The notes: generated by a model from the sequence alone, not told the origin. DNA of 7,136 nucleotides from Actinomycetota bacterium (GCA_022865545.1 JALHTA010000311.1:1-7136), one strand, 5' to 3'; positions 1 through 7,136 are shown, numbered from the stretch's first letter. Translations and numbers: made by a program.

Positions 1-308
1 GATTCTCTATCTATTGCTTTGACATCATCCGGTCCGAGCTCTGCTGTTTCTTCGACAAACATCTGCTGGGGGCTCGGCATCCCACCTTGTCCTCCCTCTT
101 CTGGGGCACCCGGCATAATAATAATCAGGTTGGACCCTATGTCCTGAACGCTGCTTACGATCGACTGCTGCGCGCCTGCACCGATAGAAAGCATTGCTAC
201 AACTGAACCTACTCCGATTATTATTCCCAGCATAGTCAAGAAGGACCTGGTCTTATTAAGGAACAATGAATGAAATGCAATCTTTATGTTTTGACTTAAT
301 CTTCTCAT
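1..308 (-). CDS. MacB/FtsX-type ABC transporter permease (N-terminal fragment, cut by window edge)
   Basis: Translating the minus strand from the ATG at 308-306 gives an open frame of 102 complete codons that runs off the left edge. Residues 1-20 are basic and amphipathic ([12 protein letters not shown]...). They are followed by one strong membrane segment at about residues 22-43 containing [14 protein letters not shown], then [10 protein letters not shown], the usual opening of MacB/LolC/YknZ-type permeases. After that the chain enters an extracytoplasmic domain ([14 protein letters not shown]...) matching the start of the MacB periplasmic core. Known family members have one N-terminal and three C-terminal membrane segments; only the first is visible here. 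The start overlaps the ATPase stop by 4 bases (ATGA), and a GGAAG ribosome site lies 7 nt upstream at 320-316, so translation is probably coupled. The protein should form the membrane channel for the ATPase and adaptor encoded just upstream. The assignment to the superfamily is firm; the exported substrate is unknown. Confidence 0.9.
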   Translation of the reverse strand, partial: MRRLSQNIKIAFHSLFLNKTRSFLTMLGIIIGVGSVVAMLSIGAGAQQSIVSSVQDIGSNLIIIMPGAPEEGGQGGMPSPQQMFVEETAELGPDDVKAIDRE

Positions 309-1057
309 ATTTTATCTTCCAGTTTTGGCATATTTTTTATCAATTCTTCAGCACTCAGCTGATCTTCTACATTTTCCTGGCCGCTTATTATCCCGTCTCT
401 AAGGTATATTACCCTCTGGGTGTGCCTTGCTATATCCATTTCGTGGGTAACGATTATAATGGTTTTTCCTTCTCTATTGAGCCTCTGGAAAATTCCCATT
501 ATTTCTTCTCCGGTCCTTGAATCAAGATTACCAGTTGGTTCATCAGCTAGGATTATTGAAGGCTGGTTTACAAGAGCCCTGGCAATGGCCACTCGCTGTT
601 TCTGGCCCCCGGAAAGTTCATTGGGACGGTGCCGCATCCAGCCAGTAAGACCTACGGACTCTATGGCATCAAGTATCTTCTGCTTTTTATTCCTGACCCT
701 GTCCTTGCTATATATGAGGGGAAGTTCAACATTTCCAAATACATTGGCCCTGGACAGAAGATTAAATGTCTGAAAAACAAAACCGACTTTTTCATTTCTG
801 ATGATTGCAAGCTCATTATCATTTAGTTTTCCCACATCTACTTCATCAAGAAAATATTTCCCTGAGGTCGGTATATCGAGTGCCCCGATTATGTTCATAA
901 GAGTTGATTTTCCTGAGCCGGAGGGCCCCATTATGGATACAAATTCACCGGATCTTATCTCCAGGTCAACACCATTTAATGCAGGGACAACTATATTTCC
1001 TATTTTGTATATTTTTTTAAGTTCTTCTATTCTTATTGTATGGTTATTCTCGTTCAT
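305..1057 (-). CDS. ABC transporter ATP-binding protein, LolD/MacB subfamily
   Basis: This 250-residue cytoplasmic ATPase is expected to power the adjacent MacB-type permease. All nucleotide-binding motifs are intact: Walker [10 protein letters not shown] (44-52), Q-loop Gln at 96, signature LSGGQ (148-152) followed by [10 protein letters not shown], Walker B IILADE (168-173) with the D-loop PTGNLDS, and the switch His at 205 in VTHEMD. The PTGNLDS motif and the length of a single ABC domain are typical of the LolD/MacB/YknY group. Residues 225-250 form a short charged tail. The gene lies 78 bp below the adaptor gene and overlaps the permease start by 4 bases. Its ATG is preceded only by an A-rich weak ribosome site (AAAGAAAAG). 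The family is confident. Separate ATPase and permease genes argue for the split YknYZ-type arrangement rather than the fused MacB of Proteobacteria; lipoprotein release (LolD proper) is possible but less likely given the adaptor. Confidence 0.95.
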   Translation of the reverse strand: MNENNHTIRIEELKKIYKIGNIVVPALNGVDLEIRSGEFVSIMGPSGSGKSTLMNIIGALDIPTSGKYFLDEVDVGKLNDNELAIIRNEKVGFVFQTFNLLSRANVFGNVELPLIYSKDRVRNKKQKILDAIESVGLTGWMRHRPNELSGGQKQRVAIARALVNQPSIILADEPTGNLDSRTGEEIMGIFQRLNREGKTIIIVTHEMDIARHTQRVIYLRDGIISGQENVEDQLSAEELIKNMPKLEDKI

Positions 1058-1135
1058 ATGTCTTTTCTTTAAATATAAATTATGTTTTTTGATCCTTGAA
1101 ACAGCAGCATCTAAAAAGCTTCTAGACTAAAGTTG

Positions 1136-2533
1136 TCATTCCAGGCCCGAAACAGCTATTATGTCTCCTTCTTTTAGACCGGATTTTATCTCTATTAAGT
1201 CATAATTAAATATTCCTGTCTCGACTTCCACTCTTTCAAATGCATCTTCACCAACAAGTATATCCACATATTCTTTCCCATCTTCCTCCCAGACTGCTTC
1301 GATCGGTATATAGATTACTCCTTCGACAAATGAAGTAGTTATTTCCATACTTGCAGAAAGGCCGTGGAAAAGTTTGATATCACTGGTTTTTTCAATTTGT
1401 ACAGTTATGGTATAGGAGACCACACCGCCAATATTTGTAGATACCGGAGATATATCAAGTATCTCTCCTTTTAGCTCTTCATTATAGTAGGCATCCAGAG
1501 AAATAATTACTTCCTGACCTATCTCCATATTGACTATATCTGTCTCATTTACTGCAGACCTAATAACAAGTTCGCTACTGGCGGTATTGACTGCCGGTAT
1601 TCCCGGTCCAGCAAATTCTCCTTTCTTGTATGCAGAGGAGATAATTATACCATCATAAGGAGCATGTATTATATGGCTGTCGCTATCAAGGCCCAGCAGT
1701 TCATAGTTTATCGCGGCGAGTCTCACCTGGATCTCTGCCTGCTCAATATTCTTTGCAGTAATAGCTATCTGGGCCTCAGCAGCCTGCTGGCTTGAAAGGT
1801 TTGACCAGTATGTAGTCGACTGGCTTAGAAGTGATTGGTCATAACCGCTTTCAGCGGAATCCTTCGAAGAGCTGCTCTGGGCCTTTGCTGCTTCATATGC
1901 AGCGCTGGCTGAATCTACTGCACCTCTATATTGCTCCAGAAAGATATCTGTTGCCGGCACCCCTTCGGCCACAGCCAGTAAGCCCTCAGCATTTTCTAGA
2001 GCTATTCTTGCACTTTCTATTGATTTTGAAGCCATATTATTTGCATTTTCAAGTGATTTATAGGAACTTGCGCTGGCAAGTTCTGACTGTTCCTTGCTGG
2101 TTTCTGCAAGCTGCACAGCTATATGGTTCGAGTCAAGAGCTTGCATGTAACTAAGCTTAGCAAGCTCAAGCGAATTTTGTGATATTTTTATATTCTCTTC
2201 TGCCTGGGCCATAAGTAGTACGGTCCTGTTGGAATCAAGCTCGATCAAGATATCGCCCTCACTGAATGTGTCTCCCTCTTCCAGGGCTTTTAGCACTGTA
2301 CCTGAAGAACTTAAAGAGTAATTATTACTATACCTGGGATCAACATTTCCTGTAGTAGAGACAGTCTGGTCGATATCGCCTCTTGTGACTTCAAAAGTCA
2401 CTACTGCCTCTTCAGCTGGACCTCCAAATGGACCCATCCCTGACTTACAAGAAAATAAAAATAATGTCAGAACAATTACCATAATGAGCATTGGGATGAT
2501 CAATGCTTTTTTCTTTAAACTATATTTACTCAT
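1136..2533 (-). CDS. Lipoprotein membrane-fusion (HlyD/MacA-like) periplasmic adaptor subunit
   Basis: This 465-residue adaptor is expected to link the ABC permease to the extracytoplasmic side. The N-terminus is a lipoprotein signal: basic MSKYSLKKK, a hydrophobic core at about 11-27, and an LFSC lipobox with Cys29 as the likely lipidated residue. A split lipoyl (barrel-sandwich) domain follows, first half about 75-102 (SSGTVLKALEEGDTFSEGD) and second half about 286-310 (HIIHAPYDGIIISSAYKKG). Between them lies a long Ala/Ser/Gln/Glu-rich helical hairpin, about 103-280, with a Gly-Pro break near 190-197 in its centre. A beta-barrel domain (about 320-400) and a membrane-proximal domain ending GLKEGDIIAVSG complete the usual adaptor order. 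The ATG overlaps the padR stop by 4 bases (ATGA), and a weak GAGAAG ribosome site precedes it. The family call is strong. Whether it contacts a TolC-like outer-membrane channel, as MacA does, is not shown: no channel gene is in the window and I see no clear RLS-type tip motif. Confidence 0.92.
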   Translation of the reverse strand: MSKYSLKKKALIIPMLIMVIVLTLFLFSCKSGMGPFGGPAEEAVVTFEVTRGDIDQTVSTTGNVDPRYSNNYSLSSSGTVLKALEEGDTFSEGDILIELDSNRTVLLMAQAEENIKISQNSLELAKLSYMQALDSNHIAVQLAETSKEQSELASASSYKSLENANNMASKSIESARIALENAEGLLAVAEGVPATDIFLEQYRGAVDSASAAYEAAKAQSSSSKDSAESGYDQSLLSQSTTYWSNLSSQQAAEAQIAITAKNIEQAEIQVRLAAINYELLGLDSDSHIIHAPYDGIIISSAYKKGEFAGPGIPAVNTASSELVIRSAVNETDIVNMEIGQEVIISLDAYYNEELKGEILDISPVSTNIGGVVSYTITVQIEKTSDIKLFHGLSASMEITTSFVEGVIYIPIEAVWEEDGKEYVDILVGEDAFERVEVETGIFNYDLIEIKSGLKEGDIIAVSGLE

Positions 2534-3117
2534 TTTGCTTCTCGCTTTCTTTTTATATCTTCAGGATAAATTTCAACAAATATTTTTTCTAAGATCTCTG
2601 CAGCTTTGAAAAGCTGCTTTTTAAATATTACTCTCAATATCTTATATTCCTCTTTTCCTTTTTTAGTGATCCCGTAGATCTTTCTTGGGTGTTCTTTTTC
2701 AGTGTTCCAGTGGCCCTTAACAAATTTTTCTTCTTCAAGTTCCTTTAGCAGTGGATATATGGCTCCCGGGTTTGGGCTCCAGCAAGAAAAAGTCCTTTTT
2801 TCAATCTCACTTATTATCTCATTTCCATACATCTTCTTTTTCTGGAGAAGGTACATCGTATAGAGGGGGAGAAGACCACTTCTGGTAAAGATCATATTTA
2901 TAAAAGGATTTACCTCCGGACTCTCCATCCAGGTTAAAAAGCTTCTTTTGCCGAATATCCAGTGATTTTTAAACTCACTGATCATTTTTTCTACAAACTC
3001 ATCCGGGTTTTTACTTATTTTATCGCTGATAAGTTCTTTAATGTCTTCTTCAAAAGGAAAGTCGCAATTCTTATCTGAAAACTTTAAATTCTTTTTAACA
3101 TTCTTTTTTTTTATCAT
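2530..3117 (-). CDS. PadR-family transcriptional regulator with N-terminal extension
   Basis: This 195-residue protein is probably the repressor of the transporter operon that it heads. The PadR winged-helix domain spans about 80-160: GLLPLYTMYLLQKKKMYGNEI, then WSPNPGAIYPLLKELEEEKFVKG, the wing with RKIYGITKKGKEEY, and a C-terminal helix (about 160-182) for dimer formation. PadR proteins usually begin almost directly with this domain; here about 75 residues come first. The first 20 are Lys/Asn-rich, but 37-80 (NPDEFVEKMISEF, HWIFGKRSFLTWM, NPFINMIFTR) look structured, so the extension is probably real. I kept the ATG at 3117 because internal ATGs lack a well-placed ribosome site, although the AGAG directly before 3117 is also poor. 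The stop overlaps the adaptor start (ATGA). PadR repressors next to ABC or multidrug pumps are commonly autoregulated and released by the exported compound; applying that here is inference. Confidence 0.88.
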   Translation of the reverse strand: MIKKKNVKKNLKFSDKNCDFPFEEDIKELISDKISKNPDEFVEKMISEFKNHWIFGKRSFLTWMESPEVNPFINMIFTRSGLLPLYTMYLLQKKKMYGNEIISEIEKRTFSCWSPNPGAIYPLLKELEEEKFVKGHWNTEKEHPRKIYGITKKGKEEYKILRVIFKKQLFKAAEILEKIFVEIYPEDIKRKREAK

Positions 3118-3190
3118 CTCTAAATAATTTAATATATTTTTATATGTTTTTTAAAGTCTTTATAGAGCCAATATATATTGAACTCAACAT

Positions 3191-3219
3191 ATTATAGATA
3201 TGATAATAATTTGTGTCAA
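3191..3219 (-). promoter_or_regulatory. Consensus sigma70-type promoter of the padR-transporter operon
   Basis: On the minus strand TTGACA (3219-3214) and TATAAT (3196-3191) are separated by exactly 17 bp, a 12/12 match to the housekeeping consensus. An eight-base A run (3230-3237), read as T on the transcribed side, lies just upstream of the -35 as an UP-like tract. Transcription would begin near 3184, leaving a leader of roughly 65 nt before the padR ATG. A promoter this strong in front of a repressor gene implies that it is normally held down. The match is seen directly; its use is inferred. Confidence 0.8.
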
Positions 3220-3227
3220 ATATTTGA
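3216..3227. promoter_or_regulatory. Perfect 12-bp palindrome over the -35 box, candidate PadR operator
   Basis: TCAAATATTTGA reads the same on both strands and covers four bases of the TTGACA box of the padR promoter. A related half-site pair, TTGA-AC-TCAA, lies at 3178-3187 near the expected transcription start, so the promoter is flanked by two TTGA/TCAA dyads. A dimeric repressor bound at either place would block RNA polymerase. The sequence does not match the ATGT-N8-ACAT operator described for some PadR proteins, so assignment to this PadR is a hypothesis. AT-rich DNA yields palindromes by chance. Confidence 0.4.
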
Positions 3228-3252
3228 TTAAAAAAAATAGTAATTATGATAT

Positions 3253-3296
3253 TTATACTGGAACCTGATTAAAAAACATAAAATTATCCAGTATAA
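3253..3296. repeat. Perfect 10-bp inverted repeat in the divergent intergenic region
   Basis: TTATACTGGA (3253-3262) and its exact reverse complement TCCAGTATAA (3287-3296) are separated by 24 bp. The repeat lies upstream of the predicted start points of both transcription units, so it would not be transcribed as an RNA hairpin from them. A DNA-binding site is more likely. The right arm contains the TATAAT box of a possible eno promoter. The arms are mixed in composition, not simple AT runs, which makes chance less likely than for the other AT-rich dyads here. Confidence 0.5.
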
Positions 3297-3297
3297 T
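3269..3297 (+). promoter_or_regulatory. Candidate upstream eno promoter inside the inverted repeat
   Basis: TTAAAA (3269-3274, 4 of 6 to the -35 consensus) is followed after 17 bp by a perfect TATAAT (3292-3297). The -35 lies in the loop and the -10 in the right arm of the 10-bp inverted repeat, so a protein bound to the repeat should control it. The leader to the eno ATG would be about 80 nt. It is weaker evidence than the minus-strand promoter because TATAAT is easily found in such AT-rich DNA. Confidence 0.4.
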
Positions 3298-3317
3298 GTT
3301 CTATACAAGATCTATTG

Positions 3318-3326
3318 TGTTATAAT
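3318..3326 (+). promoter_or_regulatory. Candidate extended -10 promoter of eno
   Basis: TGTTATAAT gives a TGn extended -10 with a perfect TATAAT (3321-3326). There is no good -35 at 16-18 bp, as expected for the extended -10 class. Transcription would start near 3333, about 52 nt before the enolase ATG. This is the closest promoter-like match to eno; the upstream box at 3292 could act in tandem. Confidence 0.5.
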
Positions 3327-3333
3327 ACCGTAG

Positions 3334-4677
<1,344 letters not shown>

Positions 4678-4717
4678 GTCTTATGGAAGGCTATTATGCC
4701 TGTAAATATAAACAGAT

Positions 4718-4725
4718 AAAAGGAG
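4718..4725 (+). promoter_or_regulatory. Ribosome binding site of the prenyltransferase gene
   Basis: AAAAGGAG lies 4 nt before the ATG at 4730 and fixes that start. The rest of the 52-bp spacer after eno shows only a 4-bp stem without a T run, so no transcription stop is evident. Confidence 0.6.
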
Positions 4726-4729
4726 AAAA

Positions 4730-5668
4730 ATGACAGCAAGAATAAATACTTTTAAAAGTATTTTTATAATGTCCAGACCCCCATTTCATATAGTGGGTGT
4801 GCTTCCATTTGTACTTGGAGCAATTTATGCTTATAAAACGATAGGGACACTGAATCTGCCCGTATTTATCTTAAGCATTATCGCTGTGGTGCTTATCATG
4901 CTTGTGACTTATTATAATGGTGAATACTATGATATTGTCGAAGATGAACTCGCACCATCAATGGGAAAGAATACATTTTCAGGGGGAAGCCAGATAATCG
5001 CCCAGAAAGTGCTCCCGAGAAAATATGCTCTTATCGGTGCATATATTTCACTTGGGCTCGCAGTTATCATAGGACTTGTGCTGCAGTTTTATTTTAAAAC
5101 AGGCATATGGACGATTCCCCTGGGTTTTATAGGACTTTTCTTTGGTTTCTTTTATTCAAAACCGCCATTCAGGTGGGTCAATAGGGGGATCGGAGAACTG
5201 CTTATTGGTTTCAGTTATGGCTGGCTCCCGGTAGCAGTAGCTTTTTACCTTCAGACTTCCGGATTTGACAGCTATATTATCTGGATGTCGATTCCAATAG
5301 GATTTACTATCTTCAATGTTATATTTCTTAATGAGTTTCCTGATTATAAGGCAGACAGGACTGCAGGCAATAAAAGAAATATTGTAGTTAGATTCGGTAA
5401 AGAAAAAAGCATAATCATCTATATTGCTGTACAGGCCCTTACATGGATAATGTTTGCAGTATCGATGAATATCAGGTTTTCCAGAGTGGCAAGCATAGCT
5501 GCAATACCTTTTCTTTTAATATCTCTGATATTAATGATAATGGCCATGATGAAAAAATATAAGGCCCCCAAGATCCTGGAAGCTATGTGCGGTCTGGGCA
5601 TTCTTCTTAATATAGGTGTTTCACTTGCATATCTTCTCGGAATTATTTTTGGAGGTCTTTCAATTTAA
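4730..5668 (+). CDS. UbiA-family membrane prenyltransferase (MenA-like)
   Basis: UbiA enzymes are integral membrane proteins that move a polyprenyl chain from its diphosphate to an aromatic or tetrapyrrole acceptor. This 312-residue protein has the normal length and about nine hydrophobic segments (roughly 18-35, 42-61, 98-120, 125-142, 154-172, 181-200, 226-246, 254-274, 283-308). The first Asp-rich motif is NGEYYDIVEDE (63-73), with Asp68 and Asp72 and Glu65 where an Asp is usual. The second is NEFPDYKADRTAGNKRN (201-217), with Asp205 and Asp209. SGGSQ (84-88) and YSKPPFRW (142-149) resemble MenA-type members more than UbiA or CyoE/COX10. The stop shares one base with the start of the radical SAM gene (TAATG), so the two are probably co-translated. 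The acceptor cannot be deduced: naphthoquinone (MenA/MqnP-like), porphyrin or another ring are all possible. No other quinone gene is in the window, so I give no symbol. Confidence 0.9.
   Translation: MTARINTFKSIFIMSRPPFHIVGVLPFVLGAIYAYKTIGTLNLPVFILSIIAVVLIMLVTYYNGEYYDIVEDELAPSMGKNTFSGGSQIIAQKVLPRKYALIGAYISLGLAVIIGLVLQFYFKTGIWTIPLGFIGLFFGFFYSKPPFRWVNRGIGELLIGFSYGWLPVAVAFYLQTSGFDSYIIWMSIPIGFTIFNVIFLNEFPDYKADRTAGNKRNIVVRFGKEKSIIIYIAVQALTWIMFAVSMNIRFSRVASIAAIPFLLISLILMIMAMMKKYKAPKILEAMCGLGILLNIGVSLAYLLGIIFGGLSI
5651..5656 (+). promoter_or_regulatory. Ribosome binding site of the radical SAM gene, inside the upstream gene
   Basis: GGAGGT lies within the last codons of the prenyltransferase gene, 11 nt before the ATG at 5668. 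With the one-base TAATG overlap it supports this start and coupled translation, although the spacing is longer than ideal. Confidence 0.55.
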
Positions 5669-6900
5669 TGGTTCCAGGCAATATAAGCAGGTATAATTTC
5701 AAGAAGATATTTTTACCTCCCAGCCTGCTGCTTAAGCAGCTGGAGAGTGTTTTATTTTTTAGATCCACTATCAGGTGGAGGGGTTTTGGAAAATGGCTTA
5801 CCAGGAAAAGCCTGAGGTCAATTCCTGTCTCTGCAGGCGCTGTGGGAATGGGGTGTATAGGTTTTCCAAATCATCCAGTCTGGGAAGTCACAAACCGGTG
5901 CAATCTAAATTGCATACACTGCCATACCGAGGGCGGACATAAGCTAGAGGATGAGCTAGATACTTCCCGGGCAAAGAAATTGATAGATGAACTGGCAGAG
6001 ATAAGGGATTTCAGGATGCTCGTATATACGGGTGGAGAACCTTTTATGCGCGGGGATCTGTTTGAACTTCTTGAATACTCAAAAAAAGCAGGATTCGTAA
6101 ATGTTATTGCCAGTAATGGAATGATGATAGATGATGGAGTTGCAAGGGACCTTAAGAAGGCTGGAGTAGCCGGAGTAGCAGTAAGCCTGGACTCAGATAA
6201 TTGTCTTGTACACAATAATATAAGGAATAATCCTCAAGCTTTTGAGAAAGCTCTTAGGGGAATTGAGGCCATTAAAAAAGCGGGGATACTTCTCCAGGTC
6301 AATACTACAGCTATGGATATAAATTTTGAGGACCTTGGCGATCTTATTGATTATGTTGACAGGCTTGGCTCGGGGATAATGCTCATGTATCAGCTGGTTC
6401 CTGTGGGCCGTGGTATAGAAATTGCAAAATCTGCTCTTGATATGGAATATAATGAAAAGCTGCTTACCTTTCTTGCCGAAAAGCAGAAGAGGACATCTGT
6501 CCTGATAGAGCCTGTTGCAGGTCCCCAGTACTGGGCATATCTACTTGAAAGGGCAGGACGTACCAGTAGGTCCTGGATAAGGAAGGCAGAAAGGTCATTT
6601 TATGGTTGTACCGCAGGCAATGGACTTGTCTATATAAAAGCTAATGGTGATGTTTGGCCCTGCCCGTTTATCGAGGTAAATGCAGGAAATATAAGGAACT
6701 CAAGTTTTAAAAAAATATGGGAAAATAGCGAAGTTTTTAATAATTTGAGAAACAGGTCCGAAAAACTAAATGGCAGCGCATGTAGCGAGTGTAAATATAA
6801 TATTATATGCGGCGGGTGCAGGGGAAGAGCCATGGCCCATAGTGGTGATTATATGGGTGATGATCCGTCCTGTTTTATTAATGATGATGATAAAGAATAA
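5668..6900 (+). CDS. Radical SAM/SPASM protein, AhbC/AhbD/NirJ-like
   Basis: This 410-residue iron-sulfur enzyme should cleave S-adenosylmethionine to start radical chemistry. The radical SAM cluster motif is CNLNCIHC with Cys78, Cys82 and Cys85. TGGEP (121-125), VSLDS (172-176) and VPVGRG (244-249) continue the core. The C-terminal SPASM domain carries seven cysteines for auxiliary clusters (314, 332, 372, 375, 381, 384, 402) in the order GCTAGNG...WPCPF, CSEC, CGGCRGRA and a final Cys after GDY. The PVGRG stretch, YIKANGDVWPC and CGGCRGRAMAHSGDY closely recall heme (AhbC/AhbD) and heme d1 (NirJ) maturases, but these features are shared by other SPASM enzymes, so the substrate is open. About 70 residues precede the cluster motif, rich in basic, aromatic and Leu residues (LPPSLLLKQLESVLFF) and possibly membrane-associating. 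Together with the coupled prenyltransferase this suggests work on a lipid-soluble or prenylated compound; that is inference. The ATG at 5668 was chosen from the overlap and GGAGGT. Confidence 0.93.
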   Translation: MVPGNISRYNFKKIFLPPSLLLKQLESVLFFRSTIRWRGFGKWLTRKSLRSIPVSAGAVGMGCIGFPNHPVWEVTNRCNLNCIHCHTEGGHKLEDELDTSRAKKLIDELAEIRDFRMLVYTGGEPFMRGDLFELLEYSKKAGFVNVIASNGMMIDDGVARDLKKAGVAGVAVSLDSDNCLVHNNIRNNPQAFEKALRGIEAIKKAGILLQVNTTAMDINFEDLGDLIDYVDRLGSGIMLMYQLVPVGRGIEIAKSALDMEYNEKLLTFLAEKQKRTSVLIEPVAGPQYWAYLLERAGRTSRSWIRKAERSFYGCTAGNGLVYIKANGDVWPCPFIEVNAGNIRNSSFKKIWENSEVFNNLRNRSEKLNGSACSECKYNIICGGCRGRAMAHSGDYMGDDPSCFINDDDKE

Positions 6901-7077
6901 AGATACACGGTCTTATGGGATTTTAGATATAAAAAAATTGAAGCCAGTTACATGATATAATCTATATATAGGATCAATAAATATAAAACAAAATACTTAA
7001 AAGCAATAATATGCAGTAATATAGAATAAGACATAGCACTGTAGGAATAATAAGATTAATTCATATACAACTTAAAA
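6901..7077. other. AT-rich intergenic spacer without a recognisable terminator
   Basis: No stem-loop with a T run follows the radical SAM stop, and no tRNA, riboswitch or open frame of note is visible. One extended -10-like match is listed separately. The absence of a terminator leaves open read-through into the gene that may start at 7078. Confidence 0.5.
6953..6961 (+). promoter_or_regulatory. Possible extended -10 promoter for the next gene
   Basis: TGATATAAT holds a TGn element and a perfect TATAAT (6956-6961). There is no convincing -35 at normal spacing, and the surrounding DNA is so AT-rich that a chance match is quite possible. If used, the leader to 7078 would be about 110 nt. Confidence 0.25.
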
Positions 7078-7136
7078 ATGGAAATAAACGAAAAAATAAA
7101 AATAGCAATTAAAAACACAGAAGTGATCCTGGAACC
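7078..7136 (+). CDS. Possible start of an unidentified protein gene, cut by window edge
   Basis: An ATG at 7078 opens a frame of 19 complete codons to the end of the window, beginning MEINEKIKIAIKNTEVILE. The charged, regularly alternating helix-like sequence and codon use resemble the genes upstream. The frame is closed by a TAA at 7057-7059, with no other usual start between. No Shine-Dalgarno sequence is visible in front of it. I do not recognise the family from so short a piece. It may be a third partner of the prenyltransferase and radical SAM pair or an unrelated gene. Confidence 0.4.
   Translation, partial: MEINEKIKIAIKNTEVILE

Noticed and set aside
266..1130. Several plus-strand frames over the ABC ATPase gene
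   Set aside because: They are antisense shadows of the clearly conserved ATPase and permease, with no family features of their own.
1058..1135. Thirteen-codon minus-strand frame ([13 protein letters not shown]) between adaptor and ATPase
   Set aside because: It is too short, with no ribosome site or resemblance to a leader peptide; the gap otherwise holds only an AAGCTT palindrome of no evident role.
3142..3192. ATATGTT (3142-3148) and AACATAT (3186-3192) as a PadR-type ATGT/ACAT operator
   Set aside because: The half-sites are 37 bp apart, far from the roughly 8 bp spacing of known PadR operators, and such AT-rich 7-mers recur by chance.
4688..4701. Small hairpin AGGC-TATTAT-GCCT after eno as a possible terminator
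   Set aside because: The stem has only 4 bp and is followed by GTAAAT, not a T run; it is too weak for an intrinsic terminator.
5871..6215. 114-codon minus-strand frame inside the radical SAM gene
   Set aside because: It is antisense to the cluster motif region and Ser/Pro-rich, as expected from reversed coding sequence.

Overview
The window holds two divergent transcription units separated by an AT-rich regulatory gap of about 270 bp. It appears to come from an anaerobic bacterium of low to moderate GC: ATA, AGA and AGG codons are common, intergenic DNA is very AT-rich, enolase is of bacterial type, and one gene is an oxygen-sensitive radical SAM enzyme of the heme/heme d1-like branch. I cannot place the phylum. 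Bacillota or an Atribacterota-like lineage would fit, but that is a guess.

Left unit (minus strand, 3117 down to the window edge): a PadR-family regulator, a lipoprotein membrane-fusion/HlyD-type adaptor, a LolD/MacB-type ABC ATPase and the start of a MacB/FtsX-type permease cut by the window edge. Two of the three junctions are 4-bp ATGA overlaps, and the third is a gap of 78 bp. This is a MacAB/YknXYZ-like export system under its own repressor. A perfect consensus sigma70-type promoter (TTGACA, 17 bp, TATAAT) sits in front of padR. A 12-bp palindrome overlaps its -35 box and is a natural candidate for PadR autoregulation.

Divergent gap (3118-3384): besides that promoter it holds candidate promoters for the right unit (two TATAAT boxes, one an extended -10) and a perfect 10-bp inverted repeat whose right arm contains one of those TATAAT boxes.

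Right unit (plus strand, 3385 to 6900): enolase (eno), then, after 52 bp with no terminator, a UbiA-family membrane prenyltransferase whose stop overlaps by one base the start of a radical SAM/SPASM protein. The coupled prenyltransferase and radical SAM pair is the least conventional part of the window. It suggests a modified and prenylated isoprenoid or tetrapyrrole-like product, but the substrate cannot be read from the sequence.

Right edge (6901-7136): AT-rich spacer with no clear terminator, then the first 19 complete codons of another possible plus-strand gene that runs off the window.
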